Positions 26,023 through 33,383 of a DNA stretch of 33,383 nucleotides are shown here, in pieces. The stretch lies in the NCBI GenBank assembly GCA_900542185.1, contig UQMZ01000043.1:1-33383 (forward strand), written 5' to 3'. The DNA comes from an uncultured Bacteroidales bacterium. GTDB taxonomy: Bacteria; Bacteroidota; Bacteroidia; Bacteroidales; Muribaculaceae. The notes under the pieces are model-generated. The model had not been told where the DNA came from and made no database searches. It worked only from the letters and a program-made list of their open reading frames with translations. Every line of letters starts with the position of its first letter. Position 1 is the stretch's first letter. The position numbers and the translations under genes were made by a program.

Positions 26023-27402
26023 ATGAAAAAATTATTCCTATTGACAGCATCGGCGTTATTTACGCTCGGTGTATTCGCACAGGAGTCCGGGGCTGACAAT
26101 CCCGAATCCGGATCGCAATGGAAGGTTATCCTCAACTGCACTGAACCGTCCGATCTGATCGACATCAAAGTATTTGATATGACCGCGACCGGCGCTCAGA
26201 ACAGTGGAAATGACATTTATTCCGCGACATTTACAATCGACGAGGTCGCAGGTGGAAAGTCTGGAAAGTACTGGCTGTATATCGCAGACAGCTCTGATTC
26301 CAATTACGAGCAGAATCTCCTGGATAAGAATTTCAAGAATTTTACAGCCTACGGATCGGCTTATTATGTCGCACCCAACAGTGGCTCGCGCACCATCACT
26401 GTAAGTATGTTCAAGAACACCAAGGGAGTACAGACCATGTGGAGCATCAACTCATACGGCCTGGCCAATGCCAACCGCCGCGCGCTGGCGTATTTCCCCG
26501 CCACCGACAATGCAGGTGTAAGAACGGCCTACTTCAACAATCCCGCCGACAAAGCCGAATTCAAGGGTATGCAAGGCAACAGGGGATCCACGATGAATTT
26601 TATCGTAGGGTCCAATTATGACAATTTCACATGGACTCCCGGAGCAAAAAACTGGAGTACCGGCGTCTACAAGGCTACACTGGACTATTCCAAGATGAGC
26701 CTTTCTGTTGAATCGGCCACGACAATCGATGTAGACATCGACGGATTCACCACTTTCGCGGCTCCATGCGACGTGACGCTTCCCGAGGGCGTGACAGCAT
26801 ACACCCTGACATACAACGCCGAGGCTCCTGCCGCATACAGCGACGAGGCCGACAATGGCGTGCTGGACGCAGTCAAGATCGAGGGTAACGCCATCGCTGC
26901 ACATACCCCCGTGGTGCTCAAGGCAAACACAGCCGGCAAATATACTTTGACCGTGACCGGTGATGCCACGTATACTACCGAAGGAGATCAGCCATATATC
27001 ATGGACAGCACATCCGAAAACAATGTGCTGGTAGGCGTGCACCAGCCCCACAATGTTTCGGACGGCACCACAACGGGTGAAACCAACGACGCCGTGCATT
27101 ATCTTGACAACGGAACGTTCACCGTATGGGACAGCGCCAAGAGCACCGACGGCAAAGGCAAGGTCGTAAACTGGCATATCGTCTATCCCTTCAGCGCGTA
27201 CGTGAATCTTCCGGCCGACGTGGCCCGTCCTTCCACACTGACAGTGAACTTCCCGGCTGATCCCTCAACACCCACAGGCATCAACGGCATTGACTCGGAA
27301 AATGACGGGGCAGCGCAGTCCTACAACCTGTTCGGAATGCCCGTGGGTCGCGACTACAAGGGCATCGTGATACGCAACGGTAAAAAATACATTCAGAAAT
27401 AA
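26023..27402 (+). CDS. Secreted protein of unknown function with C-terminal KYIQK tag
   Basis: This 459-residue exported protein has a signal peptide at 1-19 (GVFAQ). I do not recognise its N-terminal half (about 25-225). It is rich in Ser, Asn and aromatic residues and looks all-beta. From about 230 to 410 it has the DGFTTFAAPCDVTLPEGV and HTPVVLKANTAGKYTLTV pattern seen in many large secreted proteins of Prevotella and Muribaculaceae. The last 28 residues contain YNLFGMPV and IVIRNGKKYIQK, nearly the same as the end of the GH5 enzyme. No catalytic motif is visible. It has its own promoter region with operator-like repeats and is followed after 15 nt by another tagged secreted protein. The context suggests an extracellular or surface substrate-binding protein of the PUL. 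Confidence 0.85.
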   Translation: MKKLFLLTASALFTLGVFAQESGADNPESGSQWKVILNCTEPSDLIDIKVFDMTATGAQNSGNDIYSATFTIDEVAGGKSGKYWLYIADSSDSNYEQNLLDKNFKNFTAYGSAYYVAPNSGSRTITVSMFKNTKGVQTMWSINSYGLANANRRALAYFPATDNAGVRTAYFNNPADKAEFKGMQGNRGSTMNFIVGSNYDNFTWTPGAKNWSTGVYKATLDYSKMSLSVESATTIDVDIDGFTTFAAPCDVTLPEGVTAYTLTYNAEAPAAYSDEADNGVLDAVKIEGNAIAAHTPVVLKANTAGKYTLTVTGDATYTTEGDQPYIMDSTSENNVLVGVHQPHNVSDGTTTGETNDAVHYLDNGTFTVWDSAKSTDGKGKVVNWHIVYPFSAYVNLPADVARPSTLTVNFPADPSTPTGINGIDSENDGAAQSYNLFGMPVGRDYKGIVIRNGKKYIQK

Positions 27403-27417
27403 AAACTATAACAAGAT

Positions 27418-28176
27418 ATGAAACTTTCCACACAATTCCTGACACTGGCCTGCCTGGCAGCCGTGACAGTACCGACACTCGCACAGACCACACCCGACAC
27501 CCCGCCTGCAATCAAATGGGACGCGGCTGACGTGGCCGTAATCTACGCCGCCGACCAGGATAAATTTCCCGAAGTGTTCAAGGACTCGAAAGGTAATGCC
27601 GCCAATGACTGGACGGCCGCTTCCTGGGGACAGAAATGCGTGTTCAGCGATGATGAATGCGGCGACGGCGCGGCTCTGCGCGTAGACAACCTCGACTTCC
27701 TGCCCCTGCAGTTCCAGGCTACCGTCGACCTGAGCGAATACCGCTTCTTCCACATCGACATCTGGGCTCAGAACGACGACCAGATGTGCATCAAGTTCCA
27801 GAACTGGTGGCCCGGCGAATCATTCGTCACTGAAGTCTACGACCTCAAGGGCGGCGAATGGAAAAGCATCGACATCGACATGGACCGCGCGGACTTCACT
27901 TGGTCCAAGAAGAACGAGATTCCCCAGCATTGCATCAATATCCTGCAGTTCGGCGGCGAGAAGATAGCCAATGACTATCCTCATTCTCCCTCCATCTACC
28001 TCACCAATATGATGGCGCATAACGATGCTTCTGTCATCGGCGGCTCTGGTATCGGCAATATCGCCGCCGACACTAACAATGCCGAAGATATCCCCTACAA
28101 CATTTTCGGCCAGCGCGTCGACAAGTCCTACAAGGGAATCGTCATAACCAAAGGCCGCAAGTTCATTCAGAAATAA
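27418..28176 (+). CDS. Secreted single-module protein related to the GH5 beta-sandwich modules
   Basis: This 252-residue exported protein has a signal peptide at 1-22 (TLAQ). One domain (about 33-200) has the same architecture as the three modules of the GH5 enzyme. It opens AADVAVIYAADQ, compare AADVKAFFSDAY. A central FHIDIWA followed by KFQNWW compares with FDMYTP and GFQNW. GGEWKSIDIDM compares with PGQWNSFDIPL, and the module closes with YLTNMMA. The tail carries YNIFGQRV and IVITKGRKFIQK. It has no catalytic domain, so it is probably a free carbohydrate-binding or scaffold protein for the same polysaccharide. It is co-transcribed with the 26023 gene (15-nt gap) and ends the PUL; a strong terminator begins 22 nt after the stop. 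Confidence 0.82.
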   Translation: MKLSTQFLTLACLAAVTVPTLAQTTPDTPPAIKWDAADVAVIYAADQDKFPEVFKDSKGNAANDWTAASWGQKCVFSDDECGDGAALRVDNLDFLPLQFQATVDLSEYRFFHIDIWAQNDDQMCIKFQNWWPGESFVTEVYDLKGGEWKSIDIDMDRADFTWSKKNEIPQHCINILQFGGEKIANDYPHSPSIYLTNMMAHNDASVIGGSGIGNIAADTNNAEDIPYNIFGQRVDKSYKGIVITKGRKFIQK

Positions 28177-28198
28177 CAATAGGCTCTCCGGTGACTGG

Positions 28199-28238
28199 AG
28201 GAGGCTGTGTCAAAATAGGCACAGCCTCCTTTATTTTT
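28199..28238 (+). terminator. Rho-independent terminator closing the PUL
   Basis: AGGAGGCTGTG (28199-28209) pairs perfectly with CACAGCCTCCT (28220-28230) around a 10-nt loop, and TTATTTTT (28231-28238) follows directly. This is the clearest intrinsic terminator in the window. Confidence 0.93.
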
Positions 28239-28267
28239 GGCAGTGTGGATTTATTTATGTACCTTTG
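28236..28267 (+). promoter_or_regulatory. Bacteroidetes-type promoter of the WG-repeat lipoprotein gene
   Basis: TTTG at 28236-28239 is followed after exactly 20 nt by TACCTTTG at 28260-28267, a perfect -33/-7 pair. The -33 box overlaps the last bases of the PUL terminator's T tract. The start codon lies 52 nt after the -7 box. It marks the beginning of a new transcription unit. Confidence 0.75.
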
Positions 28268-28319
28268 GGTCATAATAATTAAGTTTTTACCAACTGCTAA
28301 CTTTTAAAAACCTGATATT

Positions 28320-30317
28320 ATGAAAATGAGAAACTTATTGTCGACGGCAGTTCTCGTAACGCTCTTCATGTCGTTGACCGGCTGCAACGGCAGCGGCGAC
28401 AAGGTGGAACTCGTACCAGTCAAGACTTCGAAGACCGGCAACTGGAGCATGCTCTCCCCCGACGGAACCATCAAGTATGACGCAGAGTTCAAGGGCGAAC
28501 CCACAATGTGTTATGGCGGCGTTTTCACAGTCAAGAACGATGACGGAACGTACGCGCTATATTCCTCCAAGGGCAAGACTCCCGAGGAGATAGAAGGCTG
28601 CGACTCCCTTTACCAGGCCGGCATGATGGATGAGGGCGTGATGCCTGTCACTAAGAAAGGTTCCCACATCGAGCTGATAGACAAGAATGGTGAATCCGTG
28701 GCAAAACTGGACAAATGCGACGGTCAGCAGATCATCAAGAGCCATGGCAGTGTAGGCAACGGACTGCTCGGCGTCACAGTCGCCGGCAACAAGTGCGGTT
28801 ATGTGGATAAGACCGGCAAGACCGTAATCCAACCGAAATATGATGTCATAAACATATTTAAGGATGGCTGTGCTCTGGTGGGAACCAAGGATGGCGACGA
28901 TAACATGAAATACCAGATCATCGACACCGACGGCAAGACTGTGGTGTCCATCAAGGACAAATACCATCCCGCGACAATAATGATAGACGGCCGCATCCTG
29001 CTTAAGGAAGATGAATCCGAACGTTATTGCGTAATGGACAAAGAGGGCAATGTCACCAAATTTCCGGAGAAGGCCGAGGCATTTTACGCCTTCGATGGCA
29101 ATTACTTTATATTCGGAAACGAGGGCCAGTACGGAGTCTTGGATATGAACGGAGAAATAGTGATCCGTCCCAAGTATTACAAACTGGACTTCTGCGGTGA
29201 TGATACGTTCTGGGCGCAGAAACAAAGGGATTCTGGTTTCGTCAAGCTCAACGCCAAAGGCGAGACTCTGGCCGAAATCGATTATTCCGAGTTAACCCAA
29301 TTAGTACAAGGGGTAGGCTTCTTCGCCAAAGACGGAGCCACATGGACCCTGATTGATGCCGATGGAAAACCTAAAGGCAAGGATGATTTCTATGAGGTAT
29401 CCACCATTACATCATTCTGCCCGGAAGTCAACAGCGACTATTTCGATTACGAGGCCGCTGTCGCTCAGGCTGTGGATTATATCACTGCCGGCAATATACC
29501 GTTTGGCAAAGATCCGCAAAAGGTATTCACCGACGTTACTCCCGACTACTCGTACGCCAAGACATCCGCTGTAATAAAGTCAAAGACTATCGAGGGCTTT
29601 AAATACGGCATATTTGTAGAGGCAGATTTCGGCAGCGACATGGCTACCTGGAGCGGTTCCGGTTACGCATGGAATCCGGACGCTCAACTTAGGATGTATG
29701 GTGTTGTTATTGCAACCGATACTAAGATCAACTTAACCAAGGAGGATTACGACTCGTTAATCAAGGCCCTGGAAAGCAAAGGCTTCAAGAAAGTGAAGTA
29801 CAATGCTTCGAATATTACCGACAGCAAGTGCAACTGTCTGCTTGAGAAAGGGGATACAGCCGTCCTGGTGATGATGACAACGGGCGGTCGTATGATCCTT
29901 TCCGGAGTATTCAAGAAATCCGATAAGGAAATATGGGATGATGCCCTCGAAATGACAGCCGAAACCGAAGCTTCCGGCGCATCCGCGCCGACCCCGGGCG
30001 CAGGCGACGAGACGGTGACGGCGTCGACTGCTGAAAGCGCGCCGGCTGCCGCTCCCGCATCGTCGGGCAACGACTTCGTGGCGATGGTGACGCAGCGCAA
30101 GCTGACGGCCCAGGATCTGGCTCCGTACTCCAAGGCGCAGCTCCGACTGATGCGCAACACCATCTACGCCATACATGGACGCAAGTTCACCAGCAAAGAC
30201 CTGCAACAGTATTTCAGCCAGTTCGCTTGGTATAAGCCCAGAGTGTCCGAGGTATCCAAGGCAGACCTCTCTCCCATCGAGCAGTATAACGTAACGTTTA
30301 TCCAGAAATACGAATGA
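28320..30317 (+). CDS. WG-repeat lipoprotein with C-terminal YARHG domain
   Basis: This 665-residue predicted lipoprotein has lipobox Cys22 (MSLTGC). Its body consists of WG-like repeats, short beta-hairpin units of the type GYVDKTGKTVIQPKYD, YQIIDTDGKTVVS, YGVLDMNGEIVIRPKYY and WTLIDADGKP. It then has an alpha/beta region (about 370-545) and an Ala/Ser/Pro-rich linker (about 548-585). A YARHG domain ends it (about 594-665), with the family motif seen as YAIHGRKF. YARHG domains are extracellular and thought to bind peptidoglycan or cell-surface structures. The gene has its own promoter, so it is separate from the PUL. Its stop overlaps the start of the M15 peptidase gene by 4 nt (ATGA), which points to joint work at the cell envelope. 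A shorter paralogue lies at 31284. Confidence 0.85.
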   Translation: MKMRNLLSTAVLVTLFMSLTGCNGSGDKVELVPVKTSKTGNWSMLSPDGTIKYDAEFKGEPTMCYGGVFTVKNDDGTYALYSSKGKTPEEIEGCDSLYQAGMMDEGVMPVTKKGSHIELIDKNGESVAKLDKCDGQQIIKSHGSVGNGLLGVTVAGNKCGYVDKTGKTVIQPKYDVINIFKDGCALVGTKDGDDNMKYQIIDTDGKTVVSIKDKYHPATIMIDGRILLKEDESERYCVMDKEGNVTKFPEKAEAFYAFDGNYFIFGNEGQYGVLDMNGEIVIRPKYYKLDFCGDDTFWAQKQRDSGFVKLNAKGETLAEIDYSELTQLVQGVGFFAKDGATWTLIDADGKPKGKDDFYEVSTITSFCPEVNSDYFDYEAAVAQAVDYITAGNIPFGKDPQKVFTDVTPDYSYAKTSAVIKSKTIEGFKYGIFVEADFGSDMATWSGSGYAWNPDAQLRMYGVVIATDTKINLTKEDYDSLIKALESKGFKKVKYNASNITDSKCNCLLEKGDTAVLVMMTTGGRMILSGVFKKSDKEIWDDALEMTAETEASGASAPTPGAGDETVTASTAESAPAAAPASSGNDFVAMVTQRKLTAQDLAPYSKAQLRLMRNTIYAIHGRKFTSKDLQQYFSQFAWYKPRVSEVSKADLSPIEQYNVTFIQKYE

Positions 30318-31192
30318 GAAAAATAAGCCTGTTGGCTCTGACCATACTGATGTGTTGCACCGGCTGCAACGCGTCCGACTCAAAGAATCCCGGCAACTCC
30401 CGCAACGGAGCTGCCGGCGATTCCGTAAATACAACAGATGTCCGTAATCAGGATTCCACAAAGACAACACAGGCGCAGGCTCCTAAGGAAGACACCGTCC
30501 CGGCGGGTGTCAAGGCATTGCTGAAGGCGTATCCCGATTTCATCACGGGGTGGAACGGCAGGCAGCTGCTGTTCAAGGACGGCACGACGATGACATACGA
30601 CGACGGCCGCAAGAAAAGCTTTGAGCAGCGCCTGGACGACTCTGATGTAGAGGATATGTTCACCGATGTCTACAGAGAGCCGGAGGGCGCTCCGGAATAT
30701 CTGGCCGATGCCGGACGGTCGCGCTCAGAGGCGCTGTTCAAGAAAATGTATGGAAACAGTTCGGGTGCCGTACAGCGCAATCTGGTCAGCGTGGAATGGA
30801 TAGGCGAGAAGGTAAGGTTCACCAAGGTGAACGGCGCGGCCGACAGCCTGCGCAAGGTGGCCATAGAGCTGGCCAAGTATCCGGAGCTGCGCAAGTACCT
30901 GAAGTCGTCGGGCACCTTCTACTGGCGCAAGGTGCGTGGCGCCAACCGACAGAGCGCACACAGCTACGGCATAGCGTTCGACATCGGCGTGTCGCATTCC
31001 GACTATTGGAAATGGAAGAATCCCAACGCGGGCGAAACCACTAAGATCAAATATGCCAACCGCATACCGAAGCAGATCGTCAAGATATTCCGCAAATACG
31101 GCTTCATCTGGGGCGGCGCCTGGTATCACTACGACACTATGCATTTTGAATTCCGCCCCGAGCTCCTGAACTACGCCGACTCCCAGAAATAG
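30314..31192 (+). CDS. M15-family peptidase lipoprotein (D-Ala-D-Ala carboxypeptidase / VanY-like)
   Basis: This 292-residue lipoprotein has a Cys-rich signal end (MCCTGCN). Residues about 150-292 form the zinc peptidase domain: SAHSYGIAFDIGVSH supplies the first His and Asp zinc ligands of the SxHxxGxAxD motif, and WYHYDTMHFEFRP supplies the second His ligand. The region before it, KMYGNSSGAVQRNLVSVEWI, is a usual lead-in for this subgroup. M15 enzymes cut D-amino-acid-containing peptide bonds in peptidoglycan stems. All metal ligands appear intact. It starts inside the stop of the WG-repeat/YARHG gene and is followed by a hairpin and then by a second WG-repeat gene. This suggests a small envelope-remodelling unit. 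Confidence 0.9.
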   Translation: MRKISLLALTILMCCTGCNASDSKNPGNSRNGAAGDSVNTTDVRNQDSTKTTQAQAPKEDTVPAGVKALLKAYPDFITGWNGRQLLFKDGTTMTYDDGRKKSFEQRLDDSDVEDMFTDVYREPEGAPEYLADAGRSRSEALFKKMYGNSSGAVQRNLVSVEWIGEKVRFTKVNGAADSLRKVAIELAKYPELRKYLKSSGTFYWRKVRGANRQSAHSYGIAFDIGVSHSDYWKWKNPNAGETTKIKYANRIPKQIVKIFRKYGFIWGGAWYHYDTMHFEFRPELLNYADSQK

Positions 31193-31225
31193 CCGCACGG
31201 GCAATAATTACTGCCGCTAACCCAG

Positions 31226-31268
31226 TAGGTAGTTGATAAAAGTCAACTACCTATCATCATTATTTTTA
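31226..31268 (+). terminator. Hairpin between the M15 gene and the second WG-repeat gene
   Basis: TAGGTAGTTGA (31226-31236) pairs perfectly with TCAACTACCTA (31243-31253) around a 6-nt loop; an A/T-rich stretch containing TTATTTTTAT (31260-31269) follows. The T tract begins a few bases late, so strength is uncertain. No clear promoter for the next gene is seen after it, so partial read-through is likely. Confidence 0.6.
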
Positions 31269-31283
31269 TCACCTGCTTATATT

Positions 31284-32936
31284 ATGAAAATGAAAAACTT
31301 ATTGTCAACTGTTGTTCTCGTAACGTTCTTAATGTCATTGACCGCCTGCAACGGCGACGGCGACAAGGTGGAACTTATGCCGGTCAAGACATCCAGAAAC
31401 GGCAGCTGGAGCATGCTCTCCCCCGACGGCAAGATCAAGTATGACGCCGAGTTCAAGAACGAACCCTCGGTCTGTTTTAACGGAGTATTCACCGTTCCGA
31501 ACGATGACGGGACATATATTCTATATGACGGCAAAGGGGAGTCGCCCAAAGAAGTGCCGGGATGTAACGACCTCTATCAGGCCGGCGCCATGTCCGAAGG
31601 TGTGATCCCTATCACCCGAATAGGCAAACACATCGAGCTTGTAAACAAGAAAGGCGAAACTCTGGCCACGCTTGACAAATGCGATGGCCAGCAGATAACA
31701 CGATGCTTCCCATCTATAAGTTCAGGGCTACTGGGTGTGGAAGTTGTAGGAAGAAAATACGGATTCGTCAACAAGAAAGGAGAAACTGTGGTTAAGCCTA
31801 AATACTTCATTACAACCCCCTTTGTCGACGGTTACGCCGCGGTGGGAACCAGGGATGACGACGGAAACGAAAAATTTCAGATTATTGACACGGAGGGAAA
31901 GACAGTCGTGTCAGTCAAGGATAAGTATACTCCAGTGACCGCGATGCTGAAAGGATACATGGTGTTGGAAGACCCGGAAACCAAACGTTACTGCATGATG
32001 GATAAAGAGGGTAATATCACCAAACTCCCGGATAAGGTCGAGGAGTACGTTTACTTCAACGGCAAATACATGATATTCAAATGTGACAATCAGTATGGAG
32101 CCGTGGATACAAAGGGAGAAATTGTAATCAGAGCTAAATATTATAAACTCAAACTCTTCGAAGACGATTCCTTCTGGGCACAGAAACAACGGGATTCCGG
32201 TTTTGTCAAGCTCAACACCAAAGGCGAGACTGTAGCCGAAATAGACTATACATTCATATCCGATAACTATTCTGGATTTGGCTTCTTCGCCAAGGACGGA
32301 AACACATGGAACCTGATAGATGACAATGGCAAGATTGTGGGTAACGAAGATTTCTACGATATATCGGAGAAGACCACCTGTTGTGGTATGGTTGAAAGCG
32401 ATTATTTCGATTTCCAGGCCATTGCCGACGAGACTGTGGAGTATTTAACCTCCAATAAGCTTAAATTTGGCGAAAAACCACAAAAGGTTTTCAGCGATGT
32501 CACCCCGGACTATTCCTACGCCAACGATGAGGCAACGATGCAATCAGAATCAACCGAAGGCTATAAATACACAAGAACAGTGTTCGCACGATCTAGCGAA
32601 CCCATGGCGCAATGGGGAACTTCCGGTTACGTGTGGAATCCGGCGGCCATTCTCGATACATACGACATATACATCAACACTGAGAAGAGGGACGGTCTGA
32701 CGAAGGATGAATTCAACACGATAGTCAAGTCGTTTGAAAGCAAAGGCTTCAAGAAAGTCAAGATTAGCGAGAAGACTAATAGCGATGTCATCGTATCCAT
32801 CTCCCTGCTTGCAAAAGAAGACACTGCCGTCTTGGTCTTCGTGGTGACTGGCAAACAAGACTTTACCATCGTAACCTTCCCAAAATCGAACACCTTATTT
32901 TGGAACAACGCCCTTGAAATGATAGCCAGTAACTAA
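31284..32936 (+). CDS. WG-repeat lipoprotein, paralogue without YARHG domain
   Basis: This 550-residue lipoprotein has its lipobox at Cys22 (MSLTAC). ATG 31284 is chosen over an in-frame start at 31233 because it gives the same N-terminus as its paralogue (MKMKNLLST versus MKMRNLLST) and a proper signal peptide. It aligns with the 28320 gene along its whole length, with shared stretches such as SWSMLSPDGKIKYDAEFK, FWAQKQRDSGFVKLN and ESKGFKKVK. It stops at the point where the paralogue begins its Ala/Ser/Pro linker and YARHG domain. It is visibly richer in A/T codons than its paralogue. The function is unknown; WG repeats are thought to mediate binding. A strong terminator follows 37 nt after the stop. 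Confidence 0.85.
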   Translation: MKMKNLLSTVVLVTFLMSLTACNGDGDKVELMPVKTSRNGSWSMLSPDGKIKYDAEFKNEPSVCFNGVFTVPNDDGTYILYDGKGESPKEVPGCNDLYQAGAMSEGVIPITRIGKHIELVNKKGETLATLDKCDGQQITRCFPSISSGLLGVEVVGRKYGFVNKKGETVVKPKYFITTPFVDGYAAVGTRDDDGNEKFQIIDTEGKTVVSVKDKYTPVTAMLKGYMVLEDPETKRYCMMDKEGNITKLPDKVEEYVYFNGKYMIFKCDNQYGAVDTKGEIVIRAKYYKLKLFEDDSFWAQKQRDSGFVKLNTKGETVAEIDYTFISDNYSGFGFFAKDGNTWNLIDDNGKIVGNEDFYDISEKTTCCGMVESDYFDFQAIADETVEYLTSNKLKFGEKPQKVFSDVTPDYSYANDEATMQSESTEGYKYTRTVFARSSEPMAQWGTSGYVWNPAAILDTYDIYINTEKRDGLTKDEFNTIVKSFESKGFKKVKISEKTNSDVIVSISLLAKEDTAVLVFVVTGKQDFTIVTFPKSNTLFWNNALEMIASN

Positions 32937-32972
32937 GATTTAGTCCATAAGCTATCTTTAGTTCAAAATGCA

Positions 32973-33013
32973 CGAGTCCGATCCATGGGATCGGACTCGA
33001 TTTGATCTTTTTT
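32973..33013 (+). terminator. Rho-independent terminator after the second WG-repeat gene
   Basis: CGAGTCCGATCC (32973-32984) pairs perfectly with GGATCGGACTCG (32988-32999), and a T tract (33008-33013) lies 8 nt further on. The region 33014-33100 between it and the convergent minus-strand gene shows nothing recognisable. Confidence 0.85.
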
Positions 33014-33100
33014 ATAGTGCAGTTGGGTGCTACTGGGCCTCCCAAGTACACTTTAGAATTTCAAAGATAACACTTATTTAATTCCTAATTCCCAGAAAAA

Positions 33101-33383
33101 TCAGTTATCGGTTAATTCAGCGGAAGAAGAAAGTATATTTTTTACTTTATCGACTGGAAGGCCTACTGCAGTGGCAATAAAATCCAGGTCAACACCCTGC
33201 TTTGAAAGATTGCGGACTATCTGAGCCTTTGCTCGCGCCTCGCCTCTTGTTTCACCGCGCGCCTCGCCGCGCGCCTCACCACGCGCCTCGCCTTCCATCT
33301 TAGCATACTCAAGTTGTCCCATCAAGTCTCTGTATGCCTTTTCATTAGCATCATAAGCCATTCTGTCCACCGGACACATGGCG
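33101..33383 (-). CDS. C-terminal part of an Rpn / PD-(D/E)XK nuclease-transposase family protein (partial)
   Basis: This minus-strand gene runs off the right edge, so only about 94 C-terminal residues are visible; the frame is still open at the edge. The segment has the Rpn/PDDEXK-transposase tail pattern: a helix with MAYDANEKAYRDLMGQLEYA, then a charged GEAR repeat (about five copies of Gly-Glu-Ala/Thr-Arg), and a terminal helical domain with GVDLDFIATAVGLPVDKV. In these proteins the nuclease core lies in the N-terminal part, outside this window. The Met near 33379 is internal, not a start. It is convergent with the WG-repeat gene and probably unrelated to the rest. Family members are common and often multicopy in Bacteroidales genomes. 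Confidence 0.75.
   Translation of the reverse strand, partial: AMCPVDRMAYDANEKAYRDLMGQLEYAKMEGEARGEARGEARGETRGEARAKAQIVRNLSKQGVDLDFIATAVGLPVDKVKNILSSSAELTDN
33234..33292 (-). repeat. 12-nt coding repeats for Gly-Glu-Ala-Arg
   Basis: About five imperfect copies of a 12-nt unit (plus-strand form close to GCGCGCCTCGCC) encode the GEAR repeats of the minus-strand protein. Unit number could vary by slippage without changing frame. Confidence 0.7.

Noticed and set aside
33377..33379. ATG near the right edge as the start of the minus-strand gene
   Set aside because: The frame remains open to the window edge, and the visible part corresponds to the C-terminal end of its family.
1..33383. tRNA, rRNA, riboswitch, insertion sequence or attachment sites
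   Set aside because: I saw no tRNA cloverleaf, rRNA segment, intact transposase or IS end. The partial Rpn-like gene is the only mobile-type hint.

Overview
The window looks like a chromosomal segment of a Bacteroidales bacterium. A gut Muribaculaceae or Prevotella-like member is my best guess; this is inference from gene content, not from a marker gene. The signs are a SusC/SusD pair, a hybrid two-component system sensor (HTCS), promoters with the Bacteroidetes -7 box TAnnTTTG, lipoproteins with Bacteroidetes-type lipoboxes, and a C-terminal tag ending in KYIQK.

Layout. (a) 1-1569: an AT-richer block with three 33-nt repeats and an AAA/DUF4143 ATPase. (b) 1696-3852: a CaCA-family cation antiporter followed closely by a DUF4861 protein. 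(c) 4154-28176: a complete-looking polysaccharide utilization locus (PUL). It holds an HTCS regulator broken by a -1 frameshift, SusC, SusD, two candidate surface glycan-binding lipoproteins, a GH5 enzyme with three N-terminal beta-sandwich modules, a PL8 lyase, a GH88 unsaturated glucuronyl hydrolase, a GH92-GH5 two-enzyme fusion, an FAD-dependent oxidoreductase, and two secreted proteins of unknown function. One of those two is a free-standing relative of the GH5 modules. A strong terminator closes the locus at 28199-28238. (d) 28320-32936: two paralogous WG-repeat lipoproteins flanking an M15 peptidase. (e) 33101 to the edge, minus strand: the C-terminal end of an Rpn/PD-(D/E)XK-transposase-like protein.

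How the PUL genes fit together. The enzymes match the linkages of xanthan or a xanthan-like (acetan-type) exopolysaccharide, a cellulose backbone carrying Man-GlcA-Man side chains. PL8 would remove the terminal mannose and leave an unsaturated GlcA. GH88 would remove that residue. GH92 would take off the inner alpha-mannose. GH5 would cut the beta-1,4-glucan backbone, both outside the cell (GH5 with three modules) and on imported oligosaccharides (GH5 half of the fusion). This substrate is inferred from family combination only. No sulfatase is present, which argues against glycosaminoglycans. No GH3 or GH94 to finish the gluco-oligosaccharides lies in the window.

Regulation. TTGCATC-type direct repeats spaced exactly 21 nt start to start lie upstream of the HTCS gene, the GH88 gene and the first of the two terminal secreted-protein genes. 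A weaker version lies upstream of the GH5 gene. They are candidate operators for the AraC-type output domain of the HTCS.
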